Shown here: positions 22,501 through 30,806 of the stretch, piece by piece | Layout: each line of letters starts with the position of its first letter | Position numbering within the stretch: position 1 is the stretch's first letter | From: Panulirus ornatus | Taxonomy: Eukaryota > Arthropoda > Malacostraca > Decapoda > Palinuridae | Length of the DNA: 64,000 bases | Assembly: GCF_036320965.1 (NCBI RefSeq) | Contig: NC_092240.1 | Span: forward strand, 15,806,501 to 15,870,500 | Direction: 5' to 3' | Notes under the pieces: model-generated | What the model saw: the letters and a program-made list of their open reading frames with translations, nothing else | Told to the model about the DNA's origin: nothing | Databases searched by the model: none | Translations under genes and position numbers: made by a program

Positions 22501-25500
22501 TGTGTTTGGATGCTGTCTTCTGGGGAAGTAGTATGTGTGACTGGAAGGAGTATTACAAGAAGCTGCAGTTGAGGAACAAAATGATACAAGAGCTACAAAG
22601 AAAAGCAAATGTGAGATGGGGTGAAAGAGTACTGATTAACTTTAGACAGAATGAGAAAATATCTAAGAATATGATGAACAGTATGAGAATAAGCAATCAA
22701 ATACAGGAGACAGTGAGTAGAGTGGATGAGGAAGAGGTATGAGAGAAAGAAGTAAAAAAATCACAGTGAGTATTGAAATGGCTTGCTGAAAGTGTTTGCT
22801 GACAGGGTGGCAGATATGGTGTGTTTTGGATACAGAAGTATGCAGAATGAGAGAGTCATCGAAAATGGAAGATGGAGTCAGTGTTGTTGACTGGTTAATC
22901 AAGGTAATCAATGTTCATATGGACCAAAGTGAGTTACATAAGGACTTGCAAAATGTATGTATATGTACAGGCATGGGAGGCCAAAGTTAGTGTTTAAATT
23001 GAGCAGTTAAAAGGCTGTCGAGTATACCTTTTGAGGTGTATAGGACAATAATACCTGACAAGAGTGGTGGTATGCACAATAAGTGTGACTGGGGAGAAGC
23101 TATATGGCTTTAAAACAGATAGCAGGTGTGAAGAGTAGGTGTCTGCTTCAAAGAATATATGTAACAAATACTTGGAGAAATAGAATTAACTGTGCATAAC
23201 ATTTATGGATCAAAGAAACCACATGACAAGGTTAACAAAGACGTCTTGTGGAAGGTGCTAAAAATATATTGGCTAAAAAGTTACAAAATAGTGAGGAATT
23301 TCATGAGGAAAATATGATGAATAGCATGTCGCAAGGAATGGAAGAGGCTGAGTGATCCCTGGTGAAGGTGGGTCTGAGGGAAGGATGTATGATGTGGTCA
23401 TTTAATCTCAAGAAAAATGGGATGATTAGGGAGGCAAATGCCATGGTCTTGAAACAAGAGGCAGGTCTATGGTATGCTGAGGTCAGCAAGGAAGGTGAAT
23501 CAGTGGCAGTTTGCAGACGCCATCTACTCCATAAAGAACTCAACAAACTGGTCATGAAATTCGGAATATGTGAAAAGAGAAATATAGGTATTATCATGAA
23601 CAAAACTAATGTAATGAGCAGAAGTATGGAGATTAGACAGGATGTTGTGAATGTAAATTTCAACTGAGAGGATCTGAAAAAAGTGGAATGTTTCAGGTAC
23701 CTACAAGTGGATGTGGCAGCAGGTGAAACCATGGAGCTAAGTTACAGGGTGGAAGAAGGGTCTAAGGCCCTGGGTGCATTATGGAGGAGCTGAAGGTGAG
23801 GTCAATGGTTGTTAAGACAAAGGTACAGTAGTCCCAGAAGCACTGTGGATGCAAGTCTTGGGCCCAAAACACAACAGGATTAGGGTGAAAGTATTGAATA
23901 TGAAATGCCTGAGGACCATATGTCTTGTGATTAATGTTGATCATGTAAAGAATGATAGTGTAAGAGATGTGGTAGCACCAGTCAAGTTTTGGTGAAAGAG
24001 TTAGGTCATCAAAAGTAAATGAATTTCTACTTACTGTTTTGATACAGATTACGTACAGTTTACTCTAATGAAAAAAAAAGATATCATAAACAGGACTCAC
24101 TGTTTTGATACAGATTATGTACAGTTTACTCTAATGAAAAAAAAGGATATCATAAACAGGACATCTGATTATCAATCTACAAAATTAAACATTACACTAA
24201 CCTGCCTGCATGTAAAAAACCTTAATCTCCAGCCCAATTCTGTCAGCTTCAGGCCATCATACAGCTTCTGAATTTGCTCTGAAATCTTAAAAACGATTTG
24301 CTTACAGAAAAAAGTTTGGATACTTCCAGTCTATTCATCAAAAAGACAAGCCATTCCTATTCCTAAATGACTATGATATAAACTCTAAGGATACATAAAC
24401 TAAGAGCAAACTTAAAAAGAGAAATATGAGCATATTAAACCACAAGGATCATAAATAACTTAATCAATCAATAGTTATCTAGGTCACTACATTTCAGTTT
24501 TTAGAACCAAATATAAATTTAAGAATTCTGCTTACAGTAGAACACTGAGAAATTTGCTGCATGAGTTCAGTTTGACTGTATATCACACTTGGTGTCAAGA
24601 AATCTGAAGGGTCATTATTGGTAGTTCTACCACCTGGGTTTCCAGCTGCTAACCAAACAAATGGAGACTGAGCCGGAACAACATATTTTGACGATAGTGA
24701 ACACACAAACCGAAGAGCTTTGTTGAGTGATGATAGTTCCTTAAACTCCACAAGAATCATCTCCTATGAAAAAGAAAAAAGCTCCAGATATGATAATTCA
24801 GAAATCAAACTAAAGAGAAATCAATGCAGATGCACTACTGTCTCTCTCAAGTGCATGAATTTAGGACAAAGAACAAGTGAAAAACAGATGATCCTTAGTT
24901 ACAAATCCACAAACAGAAATTTTTAGTAATATCCCTTAACTGAAACACGGTGACACTTGCAGAATCATCCATAAACATTTCATTCAACACCAATCTTGCA
25001 ACCTTAATGAAAAAACAGCCAAGTAATATTCCATACTTAAGCAAATGGTGCATGCTAGTCTGACTATCACCAAATTGATTGTCATCTCCATGTGCTAAAG
25101 TTAATTTGGAATACCTGGGAGGTGAGTCAGTTGTTGTTCAATGATACAGCTCTGGTGGCTGATTCAAGTGTAAAACTGCAGATGTTGGTGACAGCTTGGA
25201 AAAGTATGTGAAAGGATAAAGTTGAGAGCAAATGTGAATAAGAGCAAGGTTATTAGGTTCAGTAGGGTTGAGGAACAAGTTGATTGGGAGGTAAGCTTGA
25301 ATGAAGAAAAACTGGATGAAGTGAAGTGTTTTAGATATCTGGGAGTGGACTTAGCAGCAAATGGCATCATGAAAGCGGAAGTGAGTCACAGGGTGGGGGA
25401 GGGGGCAAAGGTTCTAGGAGCAATGAAGAATGTGTGGAAGGAGAGAAAGTTATCTTAAAGCAAAAATGGGTATGTCTGAAAGAAAAGCAGTTCCAACAAT

Positions 25501-26567
25501 GTTATATGGTTGTGAGGCATGGGCTATAGATAGGGGTGTATGGAGGAGGGTGGATGTGGTGGAAATGAAATGTTTGAGGACAATAAGTGGTGTGAGGTGG
25601 TTTGATCAAGTAAGTAATGAACGGGTAAGAGAGATGTAAGAAAATAAAAAGTGTGGTTGAGAGAGCAAGAGGGTGTTTGAAATGGTTTGGACATATGGAG
25701 AGAATGAGTGAGGAAAGACTGACAAAATGGATATGTGAGTCAGAGGCGAAGGGAAGGAGAAGCAGGAGACCAAACTGAAGGTGGAAGGATGGAATGAAAA
25801 AGATTTTAAGCAATCAGAGCCTGAACATACAGGAGGGTGAAAGGCATGCAAGGAATAGAGTAAATTGGAACAATATGGTATAACAAGGTCAACATGCTGT
25901 CAATGAAGTGAACCAGGGCATGTGAAGCATCTGGGGTAAACCATGGAAAGGTCTGTGTATGTGGACAGGGAGCTGTGGTTTCGGTGCATTACAAATGACT
26001 AGAGACTGAGTGTGAACGAATGTGGGCTTTTTTGTCTGTTTTCTTGGTGCTACTTTGGTGAAGCAGTGGGTAGCAAAGCTGTTTCCTGTGGGACGGGGTG
26101 GCACCAGGAATGGATGAAGGCAAGCAAGTATGAATATGTACATGTGTATATGTCTGTGTATGCATGTGTATATGTGTAAATGTTAATATCTATATGTATA
26201 TGTGTGTGTATGGGCGTTTATGTATATATATGTGTATATGAGTGGATGGACCATTCTTTCTATGTCTGTTTCCTAGCGCTACATCGCAATCAAATATAAT
26301 AATAATAATAATATCCCTGGGGATAGGGGAGTAAGAATACTTCCCACGTATTCCCTGCGTGTCGTAGAAGGCGACTAAAAGGGGAGGGAGCGGGGGGGCT
26401 GGAAATACTCCCCTCTCGTTTTTTTTTTTTTTTCCAAAAGAAGGAACAGAGTGGGGCCAGGTGAGGATATTCCAAAAAAGGCCCAGTCCTCTGTTCTTAC
26501 TGCTACCTCGCTAACGCGGGAAATGGCGAATAGTTTAAAAGAAAAGAAAATAATAATAATAATAATG

Positions 26568-26616
<49 letters not shown>

Positions 26617-27155
26617 TAATAATAATAATAATAATAATAATAATCTTTTTTTTTTTAAACTATTCGCCATTTCCCGCGTTAAGAACAGAGGACTGGGCCC
26701 CTGAGGGAATATCCTCACCTAGCCCCCTTCTCTGTTCCTTATTTCGGAAAATTAAAAAAAAAACAAGAGGGGAGGATTTCCAGCCCCCCGCTCCCTCCCC
26801 TTTTAGTCACCTTCTACGACACGCAGGGAATACGTGGGAAGTATTCTTTCTCCCCTATCCCCAGGGATAACATATGTATATATATATAACAGTATTATCA
26901 TTTGTCTAGTAAATTACAAGGTAATAGTTATCAAATATGCATGACATTAATATCTAAAAAAAAAAAAAGTAAATACCTTGTTTGCACCATCAAATTTGAC
27001 AGAATAGTAAAACATCTTGTGCACAGAGCCATACTGTGAGCAGACTTGATAAAGGTCAGATGCAGATGTCGGCCCTGCAACCTCCACCAATAATGATCTC
27101 TGAGCTTCATCACGTCGACAGCTGACAAGTTGATCAAAAGGCAGGAATGCAGAGT
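6364..27155 (-). CDS. MTPAP: Mitochondrial poly(A) polymerase (MTPAP), multi-exon gene, 5' end unresolved
   Basis: Nine exons read on the minus strand: 26977-27155, 24536-24763, 24202-24285, 20433-20561, 19874-20002, 14425-14513, 12606-12832, 6658-6863 and 6364(or 6373)-6489. All splice with GT..AG and matching phases into about 465 residues. Numbered from the first exon seen: residues 1-136 resemble the RNA-binding-like N-terminal domain of MTPAP; 181-190 FGSSVNSFGN and 193-196 CDLD form the polymerase-beta-type catalytic core (Asp194, Asp196); VDCDL around 274 supplies the third carboxylate; 285-310 YMYGSMDPRVRP and 357-424 are the PAP-associated region. In animals this enzyme extends the 3' ends of mitochondrial mRNAs with A residues, using ATP in the matrix, and completes some stop codons. 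The family is longer (human 582 residues), so an N-terminal exon with the targeting peptide and possibly a C-terminal exon are missing. Introns carry many retroelements. The identity is from recalled family motifs, not a search. Confidence 0.9.
6658..6863 (-). CDS. MTPAP: MTPAP exon: PAP-associated domain, second half
   Basis: The exon is 206 nt: two bases close the split Asp codon, then 68 codons to the donor CAG|GTAAGT; the acceptor is tcttcccacag. It encodes DSLETLLRGFFEFYDKFNF then a GLSIVHGK loop and ends ALYIQ, matching 'LL..FF.Y...F.F.....S...G' and 'LYIQNPFE' of the family. The upstream intron is 5.7 kb and holds two LINE copies. Confidence 0.9.
6870..8450. other. MTPAP intron, unique-looking sequence
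   Basis: This is AT-rich single-copy-looking sequence inside the 6864-12605 intron. Short duplicated phrases (cattttgaaagcttataaaatgg near 8130 and 8175) are the only structure seen; there is no coding signal. Confidence 0.6.
8452..10333 (-). mobile_element. LINE-1 family copy, 5' truncated, inside MTPAP intron
   Basis: The tail is at 8452-8960 (long form, with (TA)-rich middle), then the C-terminal domain and RT on the minus strand as far as EDWRNTCIVPLYRGKGDKGE. LLFADDTALVADS near 9660 is intact. FMDLEKAYDRNDRDNLWKVL carries a V-to-N change. Frames are broken near 9230, 9320 and 9830. It contains an in-frame 75-bp tandem duplication at 10113-10262. It runs in the same direction as MTPAP transcription. 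Confidence 0.85.
10113..10262 (-). repeat. 75-bp in-frame tandem duplication within LINE RT
   Basis: Two copies of a 75-bp unit start at 10113 and 10188 and are nearly identical. On the minus strand the 25-residue segment GMGLLSIPGKLYWRVSIERV plus KACTK appears twice in a row. Confidence 0.9.
10600..11752 (+). mobile_element. Old degenerate copy of the same LINE, plus strand
   Basis: The reading is heavily mutated but matches the family in order: the linker (gggcacatgagcaaaggtac...), gaggtagttaaagccttgca (the EEVVKAL motif), ggttggtcaagctcc (WLVKL), catggtgaggtgcatgagg (HGEV..E), a weak GFK...RCV, and tgttttagttacctggga (CFSYLG) at the end. Many stops and indels are present. It is antisense to MTPAP within the same intron as the copy at 8452-10333. 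Confidence 0.75.
11760..12062. repeat. Degenerate C-rich minisatellite, period about 65-75 bp
   Basis: Phrases such as catcactactgttg, accacactgtcacct and ctccctcc recur about four times with substitutions and indels. It sits directly after the degenerate LINE. Confidence 0.55.
12606..12832 (-). CDS. MTPAP: MTPAP exon: PAP-associated domain, first half
   Basis: The exon is 227 nt: one base closes the split Arg codon, then 75 codons and one base of the next split codon. The acceptor is ttttgggtag and the donor TCAG|GTAATG. It encodes QMLYMYGSMDPRVRPIVFAV then RRWARDRHI...WVTNFSLTVMVLFYLM, the highly conserved 'LY.YG.LD.RV..LVF..R.WA' and 'TNFSLT.MV.F.LQ' segments. Confidence 0.93.
13133..13374 (+). 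mobile_element. SINE-like element A nested in a LINE tail
   Basis: The order is tctggggatagggg, cctgcgtgtcgtagaaggcg, a GC-rich ggggaacgggggg stretch, ctggaaatcctccc, a T-run, aaaagaaggaacagagaag, cccagtcctctgttcttaac, gctacctcgctaacgc, then aatggcgaagtttggaaaaa. The flanking octamer catacaca is repeated on both sides, consistent with a target-site duplication. Confidence 0.8.
13469..13517. repeat. C-run followed by (TC)n
   Basis: About 18 cytosines are followed by about 15 TC units inside the LINE tail copy. Confidence 0.95.
13640..14283 (+). mobile_element. LINE tail unit (long form), plus strand; inverted partner of 12985-13612
   Basis: This plus-strand tail runs ggtttaggtgcattacacac ... 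gaagcgtctggggtagacca ... gtgtggcggggtggcgatgg ... tcatctgtttccttgtgcta ... actgcgacaaagtataataa. It contains internal repeats of the cttttcctagc.cttacctcgc type. With the minus-oriented tail at 12985-13612 it fills most of the 1.6-kb intron between the MTPAP exons at 14425-14513 and 12606-12832. Confidence 0.8.
14425..14513 (-). CDS. MTPAP: MTPAP exon: third catalytic aspartate
   Basis: The exon is 89 nt: 29 codons plus two bases (AG) of a split arginine codon. The acceptor is ttatctcag and the donor AATAG|GTGAGT. It encodes VRKILNARVPIIKYRQDLTG then VDCDLSMSN. 'K.LNAR.P..K' and 'CDL...N' are the signature around the third active-site carboxylate of non-canonical poly(A) polymerases. Confidence 0.92.
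14514..16850. other. MTPAP intron, unique-looking sequence
   Basis: This is AT-rich single-copy-looking sequence. A short arthropod telomere-like patch (cctaacctcatctaatctaacctaatctaac type, 15891-15923) is present. No exon could be fitted here. Confidence 0.55.
16855..17633 (-). mobile_element. LINE-1 family copy: tail plus C-terminal fragment
   Basis: The tail is at 16860-17300 (the cleanest long-form tail in the window). On the minus strand, 17304-17633 encodes MERMNEERLTKRIYVSEVEG, a GRPNWRWKDGVKKIL segment and part of RWFDRVRN. The 5' truncation is at about 17633. It lies in an MTPAP intron, sense with the gene. Confidence 0.85.
17640..18282. other. MTPAP intron with a short local duplication
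   Basis: The phrase 'gataccccctttccttctttcatcttcctgcta...accttttaaagttgag' occurs at about 17977-18049 and again at 18062-18135, an 84-85-bp tandem duplication with a few changes. The rest is unremarkable. Confidence 0.6.
18283..18517 (-). mobile_element. SINE-like element A
   Basis: The reverse orientation reads ttcaccatttcccgcattag, gtagcattatgaagagagga, ctcacttggcccccttctctg, tttagtcaccttatacgaca, aatccccagggataaatg. It is the same unit as 13133-13374, with moderate divergence. Confidence 0.8.
19022..19650 (-). repeat. Dispersed retroelement-like repeat B, copy 2 (inverted relative to copy 1)
   Basis: It begins with an (ATCT)-type tail (actatctatctattctatct), then gaggtggccatggtaacagt, cttaacaggccacaggcaga, taccta-rich tracts, cagaatgccagtacatagtc and catcagaggagtgcaacttg. 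Its reverse complement aligns to 5640-6190. It lies in the MTPAP intron between the exons at 19874-20002 and 14425-14513. Confidence 0.7.
19874..20002 (-). CDS. MTPAP: MTPAP exon: mid catalytic domain
   Basis: The exon is 129 nt (43 codons), phase 0 at both ends. The acceptor is aaatatttag. Two donors compete, CCCAG|GTGTGT and, four bases on, GTAAGT; only the first keeps the frame with the next exon. It encodes RLQRHMEVISGIIDNFVPGC, matching the 'R......IL..L...L....PGC' helix of MTPAP. Confidence 0.85.
20433..20561 (-). CDS. MTPAP: MTPAP exon: catalytic nucleotidyltransferase motif
   Basis: The exon is 129 nt (43 codons), phase 0 at both ends; the acceptor is tttttctcag and the donor TCAGAG|GTAAGG. 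It carries VLPFGSSVNSFGN followed by INCDLDMALDL, the helical-turn GS motif and the DxD metal-binding pair of non-canonical poly(A) polymerases. All expected catalytic residues are intact. Confidence 0.95.
20620..21310 (+). mobile_element. Second LINE family: degenerate C-terminal RT fragment
   Basis: The plus-strand reading, with frame changes, gives a 'VTDFKYL.AIL' motif (20667-20700), 'LTYVAET.' (20822-20850), 'MSYS.RACGIHRWNEGSKEG' (20890-20950), 'RWFGHVEKMHNGE' (21080-21130) and 'SGRPPVTW' (21170-21200). This is the C-terminal domain typical of RTE-like LINEs but a different family from the dominant one. It ends with a ggagactcttttgccttggt phrase shared with dispersed repeat B. Confidence 0.65.
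21885..23990 (+). mobile_element. Old degenerate LINE-1 family copy, endonuclease to RT C-terminus
   Basis: The order matches the family: gaaaatgggaaaagggttga (the ENGEKL region), ggtttaaaaaaagtattcat (WFKK..IHKY), gcaaaggagaggttgttgga (AKERLLD), aacgagagttgg-like NVRWGERVLINFRQNEK at 22600-22660, VVDWLIKVINVHMD at 22880-22925, VGLREGCMM at 23365, and VECFRYLQVDVAAG at about 23685-23725. It is full of stops and indels and lies in the MTPAP intron between the exons at 24202-24285 and 20433-20561. Confidence 0.7.
24033..24164. repeat. 66-bp tandem duplication
   Basis: Two copies start at 24033 and 24099 and differ at a handful of positions (one fewer A in the A-run, acgt versus atgt). It lies 37 bp beyond the donor of the 84-nt MTPAP exon. 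Confidence 0.9.
24202..24285 (-). CDS. MTPAP: MTPAP exon: helix before the catalytic core
   Basis: The exon is 84 nt (28 codons), phase 0 at both ends, too short to appear as a long open frame. The acceptor is gtttttaag and the donor GCAG|GTTAGT. It encodes ISEQIQKLYDG followed by LKLTELGWRLRFFTCRQ, matching the MTPAP 'L.EF.LTE...KLRYLTC' segment. A 66-bp tandem duplication lies just downstream in the intron (24033-24164). Confidence 0.85.
24536..24763 (-). CDS. MTPAP: MTPAP exon: rest of N-terminal domain
   Basis: The exon is 228 nt, exactly 76 codons, phase 0 at both ends. The acceptor is tttcatag and the donor TCTACT|GTAAGC. It starts EMILVEFKELSSLNKAL, the beta-strand and helix that finish the RRM-like fold ('.VEF...' in relatives). 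It ends with a less conserved S/T/N-rich linker and the helix YSQTELMQQISQCST leading to the catalytic domain. Confidence 0.85.
25117..26290 (+). mobile_element. LINE-1 family copy, RT C-terminus plus tail, plus strand
   Basis: The plus strand encodes LNEEKLDEVKCFRYLGVDLA (25300-25360), MLYGCEAWAIDRGVWRRVDV and a RWFDQVSNERVREM segment (25500-25640), then GRPN-like sequence with breaks, and the tail from 25870 (gaagcatctggggtaaacca, ctgtttcctagcgctacatc) to about 26290. The catalytic motif region at 25130 has lost a codon and reads LFNDTAL. It is antisense to MTPAP in the intron between 26977 and 24763. Confidence 0.8.
26313..26551 (+). mobile_element. SINE-like element A, left arm of an inverted pair
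   Basis: It runs from ccctggggataggggagtaa through cctgcgtgtcgtagaaggcg and tgctacctcgctaacgcggg to aaatggcgaatagtttaaaa, the full length of the unit. It is followed directly by an (AAT)n tract. Confidence 0.9.
26551..26645. repeat. (AAT)n microsatellite
   Basis: About 31 AAT/ATA units with single interruptions (gat, aac) form the spacer between two inverted SINE-like copies. Confidence 0.95.
26646..26870 (-). mobile_element. SINE-like element A, right arm of an inverted pair
   Basis: This is the reverse-oriented full unit from aaactattcgccatttcccg to cctatccccagggata. The short stretch 'gcgaggtagc' next to the T-run end is deleted (cccgcgttaagaacagagga). Otherwise it is very close to the arm at 26313-26551. 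Confidence 0.9.
26977..27155 (-). CDS. MTPAP: MTPAP exon (first one seen): N-terminal RNA-binding-like domain
   Basis: The exon is 179 nt. The acceptor is tactttttag, two bases complete a split codon, and 59 codons follow to the donor AAG|GTATTT (phase 0). It encodes SCRRDEAQRSLLVEV and SQYGSVHKMFYY, which match the start of the RRM-like domain of MTPAP ('RR.EAQRS' and 'SQ.G'). The incoming phase needs one base from an upstream exon that I could not identify with confidence. Confidence 0.85.
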
Positions 27156-29305
27156 CTAAAAAGTACACAAATACTAATAACTGATATCTAAATAATCTTA
27201 CAAAAGAAAAAAGTTAGATAAAGACAATGTCTATAGATATCTAAACAATTATCAACAAAACCTAATGTAAACAAGCTCAAGCCATCTAAAGTTATAGTAA
27301 AAAAGTTGAATATAACTACCTGCATGTTATATATACCTTCTGTATCCTTCAAATGTAACAAAATTACCATGCTTGACCCAATAACAAATTGAATCCCCAT
27401 GGCAAGAAGCTACAAATCACCACCGTTAAATTTCTATCCTTATACCACAGAAAAATATCTATTCTTAATATAACATTTAGGAACACATCAATAATCTTCT
27501 GATTTGTGTGCCTTTGTGAGTACCATGAGAGATAACAACCCTGCATGGTGAATGACCAGGTTCTATCCTGTGCCAGCCCATACAAAGTTATGGGGAGATC
27601 TAAGGTCATAGATAGTAAGCATCCAGCAGCAGCAAGTTGTGAATGGAATATGGTAATACAAAAGGCAAGGTCTTCTCCATGTGTTGAGGGCTTCTATAAT
27701 CAGAAGGCAGTCTAAACACCTGAACTTTAATCTCAAATTATTTCATCACATATTCTTGTAGGGAGGAACAGGTATCATCATTCAATCATTAAACACGATA
27801 CAAAATTAATAGACAAAAGTGAACTGGACTTAGCAGTGAGGTAAAAGTCTAGCATGGATAAAGTATCCAGATAATCAATACAATTTAAATAATTTTCATT
27901 AACCTATTTCTAATGCTCTTAAACTTTCACCGGCACACTCCTTTAAACCACACAAAAGGATACTATCCAGCTTCCCTACCATTCTATATCTAATTTCTAA
28001 ACACTACCCTAAAAATGTAAAACAAAATCATTCAATATCCAGAGGCAGAAGTGATTCAGAGCTAAACTGGACTTTTACCAGAATCTGAAAGACTGATGCT
28101 TTATAGGAAATGGATCTACATCATAAACATCTGTAGACCATACACAGGCAACTTGATGGAGTTCATCACATTGGATTTAGTACAACTTTTCAGTGAAAAC
28201 AGATTATCGGTATTGCCTTTCTCTCAACTACTTTCTTTTACGATATTTCTAATAACTTTTCTTCTATACATCTCTCAACTACTTTCTTTTACGATATTTC
28301 TAATAACTTTTCTTCTATACACCAAGTTGAAAAAAATGCTAATAAAGTGGCACAGCCACAGTTAATAATCAAGAACAAAAATGCTCCAAATCGTACATTG
28401 CTGATATCACTCACTCCTACAGTACTGTCTGTCAAATTCACTCATATGAGCTTCTTCCAAATCCATATGTTATTTCTGTACTGTGCCTGGGGTAACATTT
28501 TACCAAATCCAGAAATGAAGAGAATTAGGAAAAGTAAACAATATCAAAATGTTGTCACCTGACTTTCCTCCACCTCTGCTGATGCATCTGTGAGCAAAAT
28601 TACAATTCAGATCATTATTTTGTTGATTCTTCTTAATCCTTGTAACAACTACTTTCTGTAATTTGCTATCGTTTTTTTTTTTCTTTTATTTCCAATCTAT
28701 TACTGCATTTATCAGCTTCATGCAAGAGAAACATTCTTGCAAATATCAATTTTAAGAATGAAAATATAAACTTTTATTGCACTATATCCACAAATGTCAT
28801 TGAAAAGCACATATCCACCACTAACTTGAAATCCAGACAAAGTGTTGGGTTAGAATGGTCAAACCAATGGTAATTCACCTGTTAGCTACACATCACAACT
28901 AGATTTGAATACCAAATAACTTTGTGGTAGCTGATTGCTATAATTAGCTCTATATCACTATCAGCTTTGAATAGTGATTTTATTCTACACGTATAATGCT
29001 TTAAAAATTCAAATGTTGCAGAGTTTGACTCTGAGTATCACATTTTACTGAAAAATATCAAATAAAGTAATAGTAGTATATCAGGGAAAACATGTGATAA
29101 AATCAAATACCCCCACGATAATACAACTTTAATAATTCACAGGAACTCATAAGACCCTAATTTAACCTCCCTAACAGTCATACCCATGAATGAGTGAGGA
29201 GCCATGCAATTCACAGCAGGACAAAGATTTATGTTAGTATAATCCTGCTACTAGATATTCTACTCTTGCATTACCAAATATTTTCCCTGATATACTTAAA
29301 CCTTA
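27156..29305. other. Sequence upstream of the first MTPAP exon seen; mostly unique
   Basis: This AT-rich unique-looking sequence probably belongs to the first MTPAP intron. A 51-bp tandem duplication lies at 28221-28322. No exon with the needed phase-1 donor could be supported. Confidence 0.5.
28221..28322. repeat. 51-bp perfect tandem duplication
   Basis: The unit starting ctctcaactactttctttta at 28221 is repeated from 28272 with no visible change until the end of the second copy. Confidence 0.95.
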
Positions 29306-29319
29306 TTGCCTTCATTAAT

Positions 29320-30796
29320 TATTTTTTTTATTTTTTTATTATACTTTGTCGGTCTCCCGCGTTTGCGAGGTAGCGCAAGGAAACAGACGAAAGAAATGGC
29401 CCAACCCCCCCCCATACACATGTATATACATACGTCCACACACGCAAATATACATACCTACACAGCTTTCCATGGCTTACCCCAGACGCTTCGCATGCCT
29501 TGATTCAATCCACTGACAGCACGTCAGCCCCGGTATACCACATCACTCCAATTCACTCTATTCCTTGCCCTCCTTTCACCCTCCTGCATGTTCAGGCCCC
29601 GATCACACAAAATCTTTTTCACTCCATCTTTCCACCTCCAATTTGGTCTCCCTCTTCTCCTTGTTCCCTCCACCTCCGACACATATATCCTCTTGGTCAA
29701 TCTTTCCTCACTCATCCTCTCCATGTGCCCAAACCACTTCAAAACACCCTCTTCTGCTCTCTCAACCACGCTCTTTTTATTTCCACACATCTCTCTTACC
29801 CTTACGTTACTCACTCGATCAAACCACCTCACACCACACATTGTCCTCAGACATCTCATTTCCAGCACATCCATCCTCCTGCGCACAACTCTATCCATAG
29901 CCCACACTTCGCAACCATACAACATTGTTGGAACCACTATTCCTTCAAACATACCCATTTTTGCTTTCCGAGATAACGTTCTCGACTTCCACACATTCTT
30001 CAAGGCCCCCAGAATTTTCGCCCCCTCCCCCACCCTATGATCCACTTCTGCTTCCATGGTTCCATCCGCTGCCAGATCCACTCCCAGATATCTAAAACAC
30101 TTCACTTCCTCCAGTTTTTCTCCATTTAAACTCACCTCCCAATTGACTCGACCCTCAACCCTACTGTACCTAATAACCTTGCTCTTATTCACATTTACTC
30201 TTAACTTTCTTCTTCCACACACTTTACCAAACTCAGTCACCAGCTTCTGCAGTTTCTCACATGAATCAGCCACCAGCGCTGTATCATCAGCGAACAACAA
30301 CTGACTCACTTCCCAAGCTCTCTCATCCCCAACAGACTTCATACTTGCCCCTCTTTCCAAAACTCTTGCATTTACCTCCCTAACAAACCCATCCATAAAC
30401 AAATTAAACAACCATGGAGACATCACACACCCCTGCCGCAAACCTACATTCACTGAGAACCAATCACTTTCCTCTCTTCCTACACGTACACATGCCTTAC
30501 ATCCTCGATAAAAACTTTTCACTGCTTCTAACAACTTTCCTCCCACACCATATATTCTTAATACCTTCCACAGAGCATCTCTATCAACTCTATCATATGC
30601 CTTCTCCAGATCCATAAATGCTACATACAAATCCATTTGCTTTTCTAAGTATTTCTCACATACATTCTTCAAAGCAAACACCTGATCCACACATCCTCTA
30701 CCACTTCTGAAACCACACTGCTCTTCCCCAATCTGATGCTCTGTACATGCCTTCACCCTCTCAATCAATACCCTCCCATATAATTTACCAGGAATA
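29320..30796 (-). mobile_element. Young 5'-truncated LINE-1 family copy with target-site duplication
   Basis: The A-rich 3' end is at 29320-29340 (minus strand), with the short-form tail at 29340-29530 and RT/C-terminal ORF at 29524-30768. The element stops at 30796 in the 'LLSIPGKLYG' region. The decamer cttcattaat flanks it at 29310-29319 and 30797-30806, a direct sign of target-primed reverse transcription. It is upstream of, and in the same orientation as, MTPAP. Confidence 0.92.
29524..30768 (-). CDS. Reverse transcriptase (LINE), open 414-residue frame, N-terminus truncated
   Basis: This is the longest intact frame in the window. Motifs in order: GEEQCGFRSGRGCVDQVFAL (residues 14-33), FMDLEKAYDRVDR (about 51-63, motif A), VGLRQGCVMSPWLFNLFMD (about 108-126, motif B), LLFADDTALVADS (about 157-169, catalytic FADD), FRYLGVDLA (motif E), then the C-terminal domain MLYGCEVWAMDR, LRTMCGVRWFDRVSN, RRGRPNWRWKDGVKK. 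The first methionine is internal to the full protein: finger motifs and the endonuclease are missing because the insertion is 5' truncated, so it is not an autonomous gene. Comparable sequence in the copies at 48408-49652 and 61551-62880 is nearly identical, implying recent activity of the family. Confidence 0.88.
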   Translation of the reverse strand: MIERVKACTEHQIGEEQCGFRSGRGCVDQVFALKNVCEKYLEKQMDLYVAFMDLEKAYDRVDRDALWKVLRIYGVGGKLLEAVKSFYRGCKACVRVGREESDWFSVNVGLRQGCVMSPWLFNLFMDGFVREVNARVLERGASMKSVGDERAWEVSQLLFADDTALVADSCEKLQKLVTEFGKVCGRRKLRVNVNKSKVIRYSRVEGRVNWEVSLNGEKLEEVKCFRYLGVDLAADGTMEAEVDHRVGEGAKILGALKNVWKSRTLSRKAKMGMFEGIVVPTMLYGCEVWAMDRVVRRRMDVLEMRCLRTMCGVRWFDRVSNVRVREMCGNKKSVVERAEEGVLKWFGHMERMSEERLTKRIYVSEVEGTRRRGRPNWRWKDGVKKILCDRGLNMQEGERRARNRVNWSDVVYRG

Positions 30797-30806
30797 CTTC
30801 ATTAAT

